A DNA stretch of 41,247 bases from Hofstenia miamia (taxonomy: Eukaryota; Xenacoelomorpha; Acoela). The stretch lies in contig SCFE01000018.1 in assembly GCA_004352715.1 (NCBI GenBank), forward strand, positions 109,448 to 150,694. The letters are read 5' to 3'. The notes under the pieces are model-generated. The model had not been told where the DNA came from. It saw nothing but the letters and a program-made list of their open reading frames with translations, and did no database searches. Position numbers and translations under genes: made by a program. Below are positions 1 through 11,439 of this stretch, piece by piece (position 1 is the stretch's first letter; every line of letters begins with the position of its first letter).

Positions 1-537
1 ATCTTCCTTACACATGTAATCAGTCGCAGCGCACAGACGTGATGGTGTAGTGGTTGAAGGAGGTTCAGTGGGTGGGCCACATTTGGCTTCATCACTCCAA
101 TCTCCACATTCATTCAAACCATTGCATTCGCAGGTTTCCGCAACACAGCGTCCTAAAAATTATATAAGAATTACTATTTGATTATTTTATACCATTATCG
201 CAAGCAAATTGATCCGAAGCACAGTTGGGCTGTCTTGGAGGCAGCATTGGACACGAATTTGGTTTTTCGTCAGAACCATCAGCACAATCTTCAGTACCAT
301 CACAGAGCCACTTCCTGGAAATACATTTAGCACCTAGCTTGCAAAGAAACTCGTCGTCATTGCACATAGGAACATTATTGCAGAATTTTTCATCAGTTAA
401 ATCACCACAGTCATTTCTCCCATTACAAAGGAAAAGAACACCAATACATCCGCCATTGTCGCACTGAAACTGACCTTTGCATGCCGGCAAAGACCACCGT
501 TTGTTTATCTCAGGTGCATCTTGGAGGTTGAGGGAAT
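1..537 (-). CDS. LDLa-repeat secreted protein, paralog 1 (partial, exits left edge)
   Basis: Two exons are visible on the minus strand: 193-537 and 1-152, the latter running off the window. The intron 153-192 is only 40 bp (GTATAA...TTTTTAG) and splits a codon after its first base. The translation gives LDL-receptor class A repeats: one starting CKGQFQC, one starting CNDDEFLC, one starting CASDQFAC that is completed across the intron, and the beginning of a fourth. Each complete repeat has six cysteines and the calcium-binding D-x-S/T-D-E ending. Just before the first repeat is INKRW, a dibasic site matching QKRS in the neighbouring paralog. The exon begins after an acceptor (TTTCTAG) at 538-544, so the start codon and signal peptide must lie in an upstream exon that I could not identify. 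LDLa modules bind calcium and protein or lipid ligands outside the cell; this protein's ligand is unknown. The repeat and splice assignments are seen directly, and secretion is inferred from the paralog. Confidence 0.85.
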
Positions 538-585
538 CTAGAAACACTTGGATTCGCACAAAATACATTTAAAAAATTTACTCAC

Positions 586-758
586 AAATTCGGTGACATA
601 TCAGTAATATTAATATGTTGAATAGCATCTTGTTTGATAACATTGCAATTCTGCCATTCCTTATATTCGTATACATTGACAACAAAACTAGTTGAATGTA
701 AAACAATGCGTAAATATTTCCAAACAACCATTACTTTCCTGGTACACTTGACGATCAT
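586..758 (-). other. Candidate orphan exon, possibly ML/MD-2-like (weak)
   Basis: An open minus-strand segment starts at an ATG (758) and ends at a good donor, GTGAGT, at 585-580. It encodes 57 codons including EYKEWQNCN and HINITDMSPN, which loosely recall the first strands of ML/GM2-activator-type lipid-binding domains. Its phase (two bases left over) does not fit the next LDLa exon at 537, so it is not simply the missing first exon of that gene. It may be a chance ORF or a relic. Confidence 0.15.
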
Positions 759-2690
759 TTTGCTTAGTAATTCATGTAACTCAAAGTGTACAACTCTTTT
801 TTAAATGAAGGCAGTTGATTAATTAATGCGGACTCCCATATTAAAAGGCCTATTTGAGACTCGGGTATCAACAATGTCACAAATGTTCTTCATTTATATA
901 GACATTGCAAAGAAAATGTTTTTGATGAAATTAAAAAAAATTGTCTTTTAATTTTGTTGTACGGAATGCAGGTGTAACTTTGTATGTTGTTATTGTCCGT
1001 TCTTTAATTGTCCTTTGATAATTTAGGAATTTTGACTATAAATCCAAAAAAATTCGCAGTAATATCGATATATTTTTTTAAATATATTTGATACGTGGCT
1101 GAGGCTTTTTTTTTGTTTTCTCGGGTGCGTGAACGTTTTCAGCGGGTCCGCTCTAACTGTTTCTACCAATGATACCATCTCTACATAATCCACATCTAAT
1201 TTGGTAATCCTGCCTTGTAAGCAGTGGCGTAGAGTGGAAAACTTAGGCTGATTTTGCAATGTGAAATCAATATATCTATGGTTATGTTTATACAACATGT
1301 ACATTTTCATTTTCTATATGGCCACTTCACTTGAATCATTGATATCCAAAAGTTACTGTAGGAATTTTTGGTAACAGTGTTGTAGCTCTAGTATATGCTA
1401 ACATTACAAACTATCTCAATTCAAGCAATATCCATAATTCGATTTTTACGCATTTACAAGCAACTATTTATGCGCATTGATTTTAAAACATTTTAGAATC
1501 GAGAAACTTGGAAATTCTTTGGTCAGCAGTAAATATGCCTATGTATTCAAGAATGCATGCAAACAGAGGTGTGCAATGAATGATTGTCAAAACATACTTG
1601 CCGATATTTTAAAAATGTAATTGTTACGGGAAAATGTATAATTTCTTTGCAATATTTTTTTCATACTAAGATAAATTTTCAGATACGCATTTTATTGCTT
1701 TCCAAGAAAACTTACTCCCAATAACCTTGAATATACAGGTATTTTCTAAACAAAAAATTCTGAACTATTAAAATTTTATTTAGAAATAATTTCTTTCAAT
1801 TTTTTATTATTTATACACCAACTTAAATATTTTTTTCGCTGCCCAAAAATTTTGAATGATGGATTTTTTTATTAAAATCTTGCAATACGAAATAAAGTAT
1901 TATTCACATACTTACATGCAAGCTACGAGAACAGACTTTTCACAAAATCATTTTGTAGATGAAGATTACAATATATTTTACATTTTTTTCACTCAAATCA
2001 TGTCATGGAGGCCCAATTTTATTTAAGCCAAAACTTTATATAAATGCAAAGATTTCTAAGTCAATGTGTTTTTACAAACAGCGTAGTGTAAACAAAACGC
2101 GGAGTTTTGAATGTAGAAATTTTTGTTATCCGCAAAGTGCCCATCGCTAAAGGCCTCACAAAAAGCAATTGATTTTCACGGAGATTGATATTTCATCGTG
2201 CATCGAGTTAGTACGAAAAATTTTTTAACATTCACATTATTAACGGGCATCGACTGGCCCTTGCTATTTGTGGATTAGCTGTAAGCGAATACGCAGCAAA
2301 TTTAGATAGTATTATTAAATGTCGCTCCGTCGTTTCTAAATAGTATCGAACATGAGACTTTCGAACCAGTTTTTAATTGATGCAACTTTATATTTTAAAC
2401 GAAATATTTAAGGTCAATCCCTTCCAAATATGTTTTAGATATATTTCTTAAGATTTTCTAGTGGGGCCCAGCCCCATGGGCCCTAAAGACGAGACGCCAG
2501 TTCTTTTAAGAACTGAATGTTATCGATTTTTCTCACACCTTAGCATTGGGGAACCATAGGTGGAAGATGTTTGGGTCAAGCTGCTTGACAACCTGCAATT
2601 TAAGAAAGTATTTTAAAAAAGTTTCTCCACATACACATTTTTTGCCATACCAAATGTGAGCAGCGAAATCCCTTTCAACTATTTTATCAC
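759..2690. other. AT-rich intergenic DNA
   Basis: I recognise no gene or repeat family. A 95-codon minus-strand ORF at 1023-1310 has no recognisable motif. There is a short GC-rich patch near 2460-2490 with a GGGCCC/CCCATGGGCCC palindrome. Confidence 0.4.
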
Positions 2691-2699
2691 CATACCTTA

Positions 2700-4590
2700 G
2701 AAGTACTTTTTGAGATCATCTAGTAATTGGGTTCGGGTGACTTTTCTATTTGCTTACTGGTCAGCTGTAACATATGCGAAAGGCAGTCCTAATTTGTACT
2801 GGTTTTTGAGAGGATTTTCTTTTAGCAGTTTTTTAAATGAGTTCAAATTTTTTGCATTTCTTATTTGGCTGTTAAAGTTTCTTCCACGATTTTATACCGG
2901 TGCTGACGGTGAATGAATTTTCCTATTGTTTATATTTCTGAACTGCGTTTATACATTTCTTCCCTAGTAAATACATTTGGAAAATTTGGCAAATAATTGC
3001 CAAATATTTGGATAAATATGTAAGATTTTTGTAAATGGCAACTTTCAAAATAATTGCAAAATTTTTTCAAATTGTACAAATTGTACATTCCCTAATTTGT
3101 TTGTACATTCCCTAATTTATTTGATTAAATAAACATGTACATAAAGTATAATATGGTATTTCGAACATTTTTAAATCTAATATAATAAAAATTTTAACTA
3201 TTCATTGATTTCAATGGAAAACAATTAAAATATTAATACATGTAAGAATAATTTATACACAATTTCAATAAGCAGTTAGTACTACTTGAAACAAAGAACA
3301 TCACGTGTGCTTTTGTAATTTTTTATGTTAATACCATAAATAAGTTTTAAATTTAGCATAATTTTAAATTTTTAAATTATAATGCATAATGGACAAATTA
3401 TTGGGTTGATGCGGGCCGGCACCGGACCGACGATATGCGGTCCGGTTCCAACTCTGGATTTGCGTAACTATTAAGTCGTACAATGTTGCTATCGACCAGT
3501 TGCATACTTTATTTATGCCCTGCTGTTGAGATAGGGACAAACCATTTAGATAGCATACAGCCGTATGAATACGAAGGCATTTATAACCTCTGCACACTAG
3601 GCGAACTGTTGAATGTGCTTTATAAACTGCACTGCTAATGCCATTCTAAGCATTTTCTTGCTGTTTACGAATTCTTTGATTTGGAATTTTTCGTCAATGT
3701 TAACTCCCAAATATTTTACTGACTTGCTCTGCTGGATGCTGTTAGTTGGAAGTTCTAACTTGATGTTATTTTTTATCTTTTCTTGCTTATTATATTTTCA
3801 GTTTTTAGATACGTTTTGATCTGCCTACTTAATGTGTATTCAAAAAACTTGGCAAGTGGATTGATGATGCAATAGGACGGTCATTTTCCCATTTTGTTGG
3901 ATCGCCTTTTTGTGAATTGGAATTGTCTGCCATTTTTAAAATATCTGGGAGACTGTGTGTATCGCGTAAATAAAATGAAAAGTAGTTAGGAGTATTTTCT
4001 TGGAAACTTTTTACTATGAAGACTGGTATACTTGAAGCTCTACTTGGCTTGTTCAATTTTAATGACACTGCTCTTAAAAATTCTACTTTGTTTATAATTC
4101 TAAACGTGAATTTATTTTTAATTTCTATATTGGGTTATTTTTTAGCGAGCTATTGATACTTAATTCTTGAATGTTGCTTAAAATCTTTTTTCTTAATATA
4201 AGAAATTGTTTATGTAAGCCCATCTACCCCTCGCGTTATACGACTTTATATAATATCATTTAGCAACTTTGTGGATGTGATATTTTTTTCAGTTGTTGGG
4301 GTTTATCACTAACTTTCTTATGTCGGCCTCTAAGGAAATTGGTATCACTGGTCTTGCATTCTTCAACAATTTTTTATCCATTTCCTGTTCTTTAATATTA
4401 GTTGGTTTGGTAATTGTATTTCTTTTCTTAATATATCTCAATTTTTTTGATGCAACTTTGTCTAGACTTAATGTTAGCTCTTTTATGATGTAATCCATTA
4501 TTTCATTAGCAATATGCATAGAATAAATTTTATCAAAATGTACATTAGTTAGTAACGAATCAACCTTTTTCAGTAAAAATAGCAAAACTT
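2700..4590 (-). mobile_element. Decayed non-LTR retrotransposon (jockey/CR1-like LINE) relic
   Basis: Read on the minus strand, the segment keeps reverse-transcriptase landmarks in order but in several frames. Near 3840-4070 is QKGDPTKWENDRPIAS, matching the usual KKGDPxxxxNYRPIS motif 2. Near 3640-3760 is SVKYLGVNIDEKFQIKEF, the thumb-region 'KYLGVxID' block typical of jockey/CR1 elements. Near 2790-2930 is a segment ending NAKNLNSFKKLLKENPL, like the C-terminal tail of such polymerases. The catalytic FADD region between motif 2 and the thumb is missing, so an internal deletion is likely, and stops and frameshifts are frequent. The element cannot be active. The clade call is tentative. Confidence 0.65.
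3074..3121. repeat. Short tandem direct repeat
   Basis: The unit TTGTACATTCCCTAATTT occurs twice in a row in AT-rich DNA within the LINE-relic area. It is probably a local duplication. Confidence 0.6.
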
Positions 4591-6729
4591 CTACAAAGGA
4601 ATCTTTTTCGTCTGCTCCCTAACTCTTGACACTCACTTATATAAATTGAAAGATTATGATCATAAAACCAATTGAAAACGAAATTTTTGAATTTATTTTT
4701 ATTGCTTATGTTGGAAAATCGTTTTGGTAGATTGATGCTTTCTAGAGAACTCTGATTATTTTTCCAAACATGACCTAGCTCTTTTATTTCTCAATAGAAA
4801 GCTTACAAAAGAACCAATTGACTTTCCTAATGCTACTGATTCTGAAAAAATTATTCTAGTAGTAACTGCTATTCCATAACAGTTTATCAAAAACAGAATA
4901 AATTTACTCTTACAATTTGACTTACTACTCTCTAGTACTCTCTAATTACTCACAATGGTACGTGCATGATGAACTTTAGGTAAGTTTTTGGAACAATCTT
5001 ATTTTAAATGCACAAGTACGATCGGGTTAAATACTGGCAAATGCTTTGAACCAATAGTATAGAGGTTTTGGTTAACCTATCTAATCGGTTTTAGTAACTT
5101 ACTTATGCAAAATAATAATTCTAAATAAACAAGTTTAGTTACTGTGAATACCAACAGAAGAGTTTACTAATGTTTATTTAAAAAACTGTAATATAAAACG
5201 CTATATATCATTAAAATCTAAAAACCCACTGGCTGTTAATTTCCAACCATTTAGTGCAACCAGAACAAGGAAGGTTCTTACCAAGGATGCCTGTCGTAAT
5301 TTACTGGAAGCAACTAGAATAAGCTGTACTATGTCGCGGATAAGAGAGTTGCTTCTACGGAAGAGCCTTTCTGCTTAGTGCCAATCTATCTAAATCGTTG
5401 GATTGAACCGTCAGCATTCCTTCTGCCTCTTGCGGTCCCAGTTCACTACACGGTTTTCGGCGTTTTCCCGCAGGCCTTTTATAGCCTTCGCAGTGATTGA
5501 CTGGAGTTTAACCAAAGAGATGTGTATCACACCTCGAATTCTATTTTTCGTTACAAACTCCATCTAGTTCATTTAATCAGGGTGCAACATTCTGTCCCAG
5601 AGCATTACGTAATGTTTGCACGTGTAACTAGTATTGTTCCTAGTTTAGTCATTATTTTAAAAAGGGTTAGCAGCCAATAATTTAAAAGGTTACAAATCAC
5701 AAGAAAGTGTAGTCAAATTTTTAGAAAAATCGCTCTAATTAAATTTTACAAATTGAATAAATACATAGCAAAAAATTTTCCCAGTTATAAAATAACCATG
5801 AATAGCTTTTATCGTTGAAGTTTTACAGTTGATGATACACATTTGATGTTCATCCAAAAGCTGTTTATTTTAGATGCTTCCGCCGTTTCTAAGTGGTTTA
5901 TGTTAAAATAAACAAAAATGACGGTTTCATCAGTTTTAAAAAATCAAAGATTTCTTCACTCTTATGAAGTTTTCATGTTAGTATTTTTTGGGAATTGGTT
6001 TAATCTAAATAATTTTTGCTAGTGAATAGCAAAGAAAAGTTGATTATTTCCAGGCTTGCCATTAGTTCTGTACACAACACCGGCACATGCTAAGTGGGAA
6101 ATAAAATTCCAGCGTTGAAAAATTTACTATTTTCCCTTTGGTTGAAGAAATCTGGTCAATGTATTATTTTATATCTTCAAATATATTAACAAATTAGTAA
6201 ACGCATTATTTCTATCCATGTAATGTAGTTAAGGACATACATCCTTAGAGCTTATATAAAATATGCAACAGTCATTCTACAAGAAAAATGCCGTTCTGAT
6301 TGCGACCTTGATGCTGAAAAGTTAGAATTTGATAGCCCCAAGATTCTCGAAATAATAAATTTCTAAAATGTGTCCTTTTACCTTAAGCGCGCCGCGCCAA
6401 TTTAAAAGGACAAAATGGTTTCGAACATTTCCAAAGAATTGTCTCCAAGCCTCAATGGGACAGAACAGAGGTACAGCGTAATAACGAGAAGAAGACTCCT
6501 CTAGTGACAAACTTCAACACGCATTTCAACATTTATATCCGAAAAACCCAAATTTCAGTTCAGTAAAATTATGATATTAATTACAAGTTGAAACTATCCT
6601 TAGCATGGGCAAGTATTAAAAACAAAATTTTGAATAAATGTTTGGAGCCGTGGTAGGGAGCTAACTATTACGTAAAACTTAATATTAAACAGGGAATGGA
6701 ATAAAGATAAGAAATATTATATTCAAAAT
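4591..6729. other. Intergenic DNA between LINE relic and LDLa gene
   Basis: No gene is recognised. The stretch 5230-5560 is clearly richer in G+C than its surroundings and contains short open segments on the minus strand broken by stops. It looks like an unclassified mobile-element remnant. The rest is AT-rich and featureless. Confidence 0.4.
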
Positions 6730-8877
6730 TCATGATTCAATTCTATTGTATTTAAAGCACAAGCGGGGGATTTCATCGGAACCGTTGGGACAATCGTTTC
6801 TTTGGTCACACATTCTATCTACTGGCACGCAGAACGTCTTGTCGCTGCACATGAATTTTCCAGAAGCACAAAGTGGGTTCGCAGCATTAGGGTTTTGATT
6901 GCAATCGCGTTCATCGGATTCATCTGCACAATCGAAAACACCATCACATGTGCTCCTATAAAGCTATTAATAAAGTGTATAAATATTTGTTTTACCATAT
7001 GGGAATGCATTTGAAGTTGGATTTACAGCTATAGTGTTCGGCTTTGCATGTGTATTCAATTTTCAATGGCGGTCGAATTTCGCAATGGTCTTCATCGTCC
7101 CAATTTTTGCAATCAATTGTTCCATCACAAACCTGTTGCCATGAAATACAGTAAGATTTGTCACTACACATATAACCTCTGCACATTGAGGGGGGACAGA
7201 AGTATTCGTCTGTGTAATCTCCACAATCATTCACCATGTCACATACTTTGTGCTCAGAAATGCAAACATCATTTCCACATCGATACTCTCCTTCCTTGCA
7301 TTCGCGGTAAGCTAAAAATTAAGAAATACTTTCCCGATTTATATACAAATTACCTGTTTTACATAAAGTTGCAACCTCATCACTGCTGTCACCACAGTCG
7401 TTGTTACGATCACAGGTTAGGGAACCATCGATGCATTTACCGTTTTTGCAAACGAATTGATCTGGATAGCACTCAGGTATAATGGGACAGAATATTTCAT
7501 CAGAATTATCTTCACAGTGAGAAATACCATCACAATAAAATTCCCCCTGAATACACTCACCATTTCGACATTGGAAATCAGTGGAGCCACAGCGAATTTT
7601 TGTAGGAGGATGTGGCGGTTTTATACAGAATGATCCTTCATCCGAGTTATCACCGCAATCATCAACGCCATTACACACCAGATCAGAATGCAAGCATTTG
7701 CCAAAGCGACACTGAAACTCATAAGAAAGGCATTTGGGCGCAAGCGTGGTTGTTATTGGTGGAGGACAGAAGATACCCTCATCAGATCGATCACCACAAT
7801 CAGGAAGACCATTACATACCAAGTACTGAGGAACACATTTTCCATCGTCTTTGCACGCAAATTCTCCGAATCCACAAATTGGGGCAGGTGTCGTGGTTGT
7901 ACGTTCAGGACAGAAGTCCCCTTCATCGGAAGCGTCAGTACAATCTATTCTGCCATCGCACACTAATGAAACATCAATACATGTTTTGTCATTGCAAACA
8001 AACTTCTTAGGACCACACAAATTGATTTCTTTCGGTGGGCGTTCTGGCTCACAAAACAATCCTTCATCACTACCATCTTCACATTCGTAAATACCGTTAC
8101 ATACTTTAGTATGATATACACATTTGCCATCATTGCACAAAAACTCATTGTCGTTACAGATACCAGATGGTTTAGGTTTCGGAATAGGTTTTGAAGGACA
8201 GCCTTGTTCATCTTCACCCTGGGGACAATCAAAAGTACCGTCGCAATGTAAGTATGAGTGAATGCAGGAACCATCTGACTTGCAAATGAACTCCAATGCA
8301 CCACAAAGTCGAGGGGGTTCAGTAGTAGTAGGAGGAAGTGTACGTGGGCCACATTTCAATTCATCACTACCATCACCACATTCATCAACGCCATTGCACC
8401 TGCATGTATCCGCAACACATCTACCTAAACAAATAACAGTAATAAAGATGCATAATTAGTGTTACCATTATTGCACTCAAACTGATCTGAGTAGCATTTG
8501 TACATTACAGGGGGTTTAGGTGGACAATGTGATAGATTCTCATCACTGCCGTCAACACAATCATCAATGTGATCACATACCCATTCGGAAGGAAGACATT
8601 TGTTACCAATACGACATTCAAATTCATTCCCTTCACAGGAGCTCTTCGATTTTCCATCACAATATTCTTCATCAGAATAGTCACCGCAATTGTTTATTCC
8701 ATCACAAAGAAATTTTTTATAAATGCAAACTTTGTTGGAACATAAGTAAGGGCAACCAACACCGCTCCTTTTTTGAAATTCACTTTCCTTATCTAGTTTT
8801 CTTTCAATTTTAAGTGAACGAGATGCAAACGAGCCTGCAATTATAAGACAAACAGTGAGTAGTAGATGCGCTTGCAT
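6730..8877 (-). CDS. Secreted protein of 14 tandem LDLa repeats (complete, 4 exons)
   Basis: Exons on the minus strand are 8466-8877, 7354-8424, 6996-7311 and 6730-6955. The introns of 41, 42 and 40 bp all obey GT-AG and keep the frame, giving 674 aa and a TGA stop. Residues 1-19 are a signal peptide (MQAHLLLTVCLIIAG...). Residues 20-37 look like a short propeptide ending in Lys-Arg (FQKRS), and cysteine-rich repeats start at residue 42. I count 14 LDLa modules, nearly all with six cysteines and a terminal SDE-type calcium cage; module 12 has DDE and a short first loop. Linkers are rich in Thr and Pro (LPPTTTEPP, ERTTTTPAP, ITTTLAP), suggesting O-glycosylation. There is no EGF, YWTD propeller or membrane segment, so it is not an LDL receptor but a soluble LDLa-only protein. 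Ligand binding (lipoprotein, protease or pathogen) is a guess. Paralog 1 at 1-537 shares the intron in module 3. Confidence 0.9.
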
Positions 8878-8911
8878 TGCTGCTAATATGAAATCTCAGT
8901 TCTTACTTTGA

Positions 8912-8920
8912 CTATATATC
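8912..8920 (-). promoter_or_regulatory. Possible TATA box of the 14-LDLa gene
   Basis: A GATATATAG stretch on the minus strand lies about 35-43 bp before the ATG at 8877. If used, the 5' leader would be only about ten bases. This is inferred from position and sequence only. Confidence 0.3.
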
Positions 8921-10320
8921 ACAGTTTCATTGTTGTGTTTACAAAATTGACAAGTAGTTACAAAATATTTACAAATAATACATCAATTTACGATTGAAGT
9001 AAATTCGTATTTAGTGTTTCTAAAGAACAATAAAACACGAATTTTTCTAGATTCGAGGCAACGTACTCGAATTCACAATTACTATTAATGTTATGAAATT
9101 AGGAACGACGTATCGTGTTTGAATAGAAATAAAATTTCTAATTTTTCTTTAGAATTGAATTTTGCCTAATTCATGAGCTTAAGCTCAAGTTGTTTTGGAA
9201 GCAAATGCTTCACTCACAGTTTTGTAGCATAAAACAGTGTTGGAATTTAGTAATGATGCTATTAGTGATATCCGGGTAGGGCTCTTTTAATGCAACAACT
9301 TTGGTAAAGAATACTTTATTACACGTGCACCAAAATGTTTTACATGTATCCATCCCCACACGAGAATGAAATTTTCTATCCTGAAATTGAATAATTCAAA
9401 AATTTATAATAAAATTTCGAATGCAATTCAAGGTCATTTTAAGTTCATGTTAATATTTTCAAAATTATGCTTGGGCCGACTATAGAGTTTTGAGCTTTAT
9501 ACAACATTAACTCCAGTGAAAAACACATTTTACAACATCAAATAAATAATTATATAAAATGATCTTGCGCATGTATGACGCTGGCGTTCAGCATTTCCTG
9601 CGCAACATTTCTATCTATATTGCAAAGTCTTGTATTTGAAGGCCATGGAACCTCTCTACAAAATGTTCAGCCGTTGAGTACTGGCAAGCCGTAGATTGTT
9701 TTTCGTAAGCATTAATCCAACAATTTCCTTTGAAAGGCCAATGTTTGTTAATAGAAATTGTCTTAGAAACTGATGGGAGTTTTCTTCCACAAGCATTCAC
9801 ACTATTTCAACATTTGCAGGTTTCGAGAATGCCTTGGATGATCTGAACTAGAGGAATAGGAGATGAATTTTCACCCTGTCCTGAATGATACTCACAATGA
9901 CAAATATTCAGTAGGAGCCTGCGAGAATTGCTGATTTAACTGTTCTTCAATCTCTTCATGATCTGTACCTTTGAAATACCACTGTGAGTTTCAATGTAAA
10001 AGTAGCCTTGAAATTTTTCCTTCACTATTTTCATTCTTAGCACATCAATAAAATGCAATGATAAAATGGCTGTCAAAGACTGCGTCTTATATCTAATAAT
10101 AGAAATCTTCTCATTATCTAATGCATAACCGGCTAACGTAATAGTAAACAGTAATTATTCACAAAACATATATTAATGCAAATTGAAATATGCAATGTTA
10201 ATTCAATTAAAACAGCGTGTTTTCCCTCAAATCTTTTCACGTAGTTACTTTGTTTATTGGTTTGGCAACTAAGTTCTTGCTGTTTTTTAAGTTACATTTT
10301 TAAAATAAAAATAAGAACCA
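8921..10320. other. AT-rich upstream/intergenic DNA
   Basis: No gene is recognised. Minus-strand ORFs around 9615-9800 and the open segments near 9900-10080 have no motif I can name. Confidence 0.4.
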
Positions 10321-10324
10321 ACAA

Positions 10325-10460
10325 CTATTTAATCAATGATATATTCCCTTGTTGTTTGGCGTGAATCCTCATGTAAAAGTTGGTTTAATTGCCCTTCGTC
10401 AACTTCAGTTGGGTGGCCAGAACGAGGTATATCTTTGAGATCAAAACTTTCTCCATTGAA
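10325..10460 (-). mobile_element. Mariner transposase N-terminal fragment
   Basis: On the minus strand the translation contains LKDIPRSGHPTEVDE followed by QLLHEDSRQTTRE. This is the linker and second helix-turn-helix of mariner transposases (usually DxPRSGRPxEVDxDQL...NPxQTTREL). Only about 45 residues remain; I find no DDE catalytic region nearby. It is a dead fragment. Confidence 0.7.
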
Positions 10461-11430
10461 CTAAAATTTCAACTTACACAACACAAAGAAAAAGAATCAA
10501 ATGATTTAGAGTTTTTTTTTATTCAAACTCGGGTGGGGGGGGAGGCTGTTTAATTGCAAACGATGTACCATCTTGCTCCCAGTCAAAATATAGGTGACAT
10601 ATGCAAGATACACGGGCTTTCCTGTTTTGTGAAAAATTTTGATCTCCTATCATATTGTAAGAATTCCCCTTACAAAAAACTTAGATAAGTAGCAAGATCT
10701 CTCTTAATAACATGCAATCTTTAGAAACAGCTCCTGACCGCACAACGGCACCTTTGCCCATCTGAACAAATTTTAGTTATCAGAAACTATAGTATGAGGT
10801 GTAGTACAAGTAAAAATTACAGCAATTCATGTTTTATATTCGTGTGTGTTCTATTGAGAGTTTTTTAAGATTCGGTGCGAGGTTATTAGGAGACCAGTGG
10901 GAGTGAGATCAATTCATTGTGCTGCCACAAGACTATTTCCTCCCTGGTGCTAGTGTCGAGAAATCCTTCAACAAATAGTATGAGATTCTAATTCAAAGAA
11001 GCATAAGCATGGTATGACAGAAGAAAATTTGCTTAAGAACCTATTTATTTTTAATAATTTGTAACTGAATTCACATTTCTCTTAGTAAATCACCCTCTTT
11101 TGTTTTAGCAGGAAAAGCAGAATTCTTCCCGAAAGGAAACGCTTTAGCATGGTTTATTAAGTTTTCTCATACAGAATATTCTAGAACTACTGATAAAACA
11201 GTGTCATAAGATGACACCAACTATCCAAAAAGCTTAGTCATTCAGAATTCTACTAAATATGAAACCATGTATATATATGATAGAAGGACATACTAAATCA
11301 CTAGGACGCAACAACAGCTGTTGAGTAAGAAAATAATGTGTGCTCTGAGTTTCATGTTAAAACAGATAACGGAATTGCAATCATTATTCTTTTTTCACCC
11401 GGTCGGACTAGTTGGTAATTACATACAATG
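10461..11430. other. Intergenic DNA
   Basis: There is no recognised gene. A poly-T and G-rich tract lies at about 10514-10545. Confidence 0.4.
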
Positions 11431-11439
11431 GTATGTAAA

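Noticed and set aside
586-758. Using this segment as the first exon of LDLa paralog 1
   Set aside because: Its two-base overhang does not match the one-base overhang required by the exon starting at 537.
7048-8459. Plus-strand ORFs rich in His, Ser and Arg over the LDLa exons
   Set aside because: They are antisense to the LDLa repeats and arise from the repeated TGYGAY...GATGAA codons.
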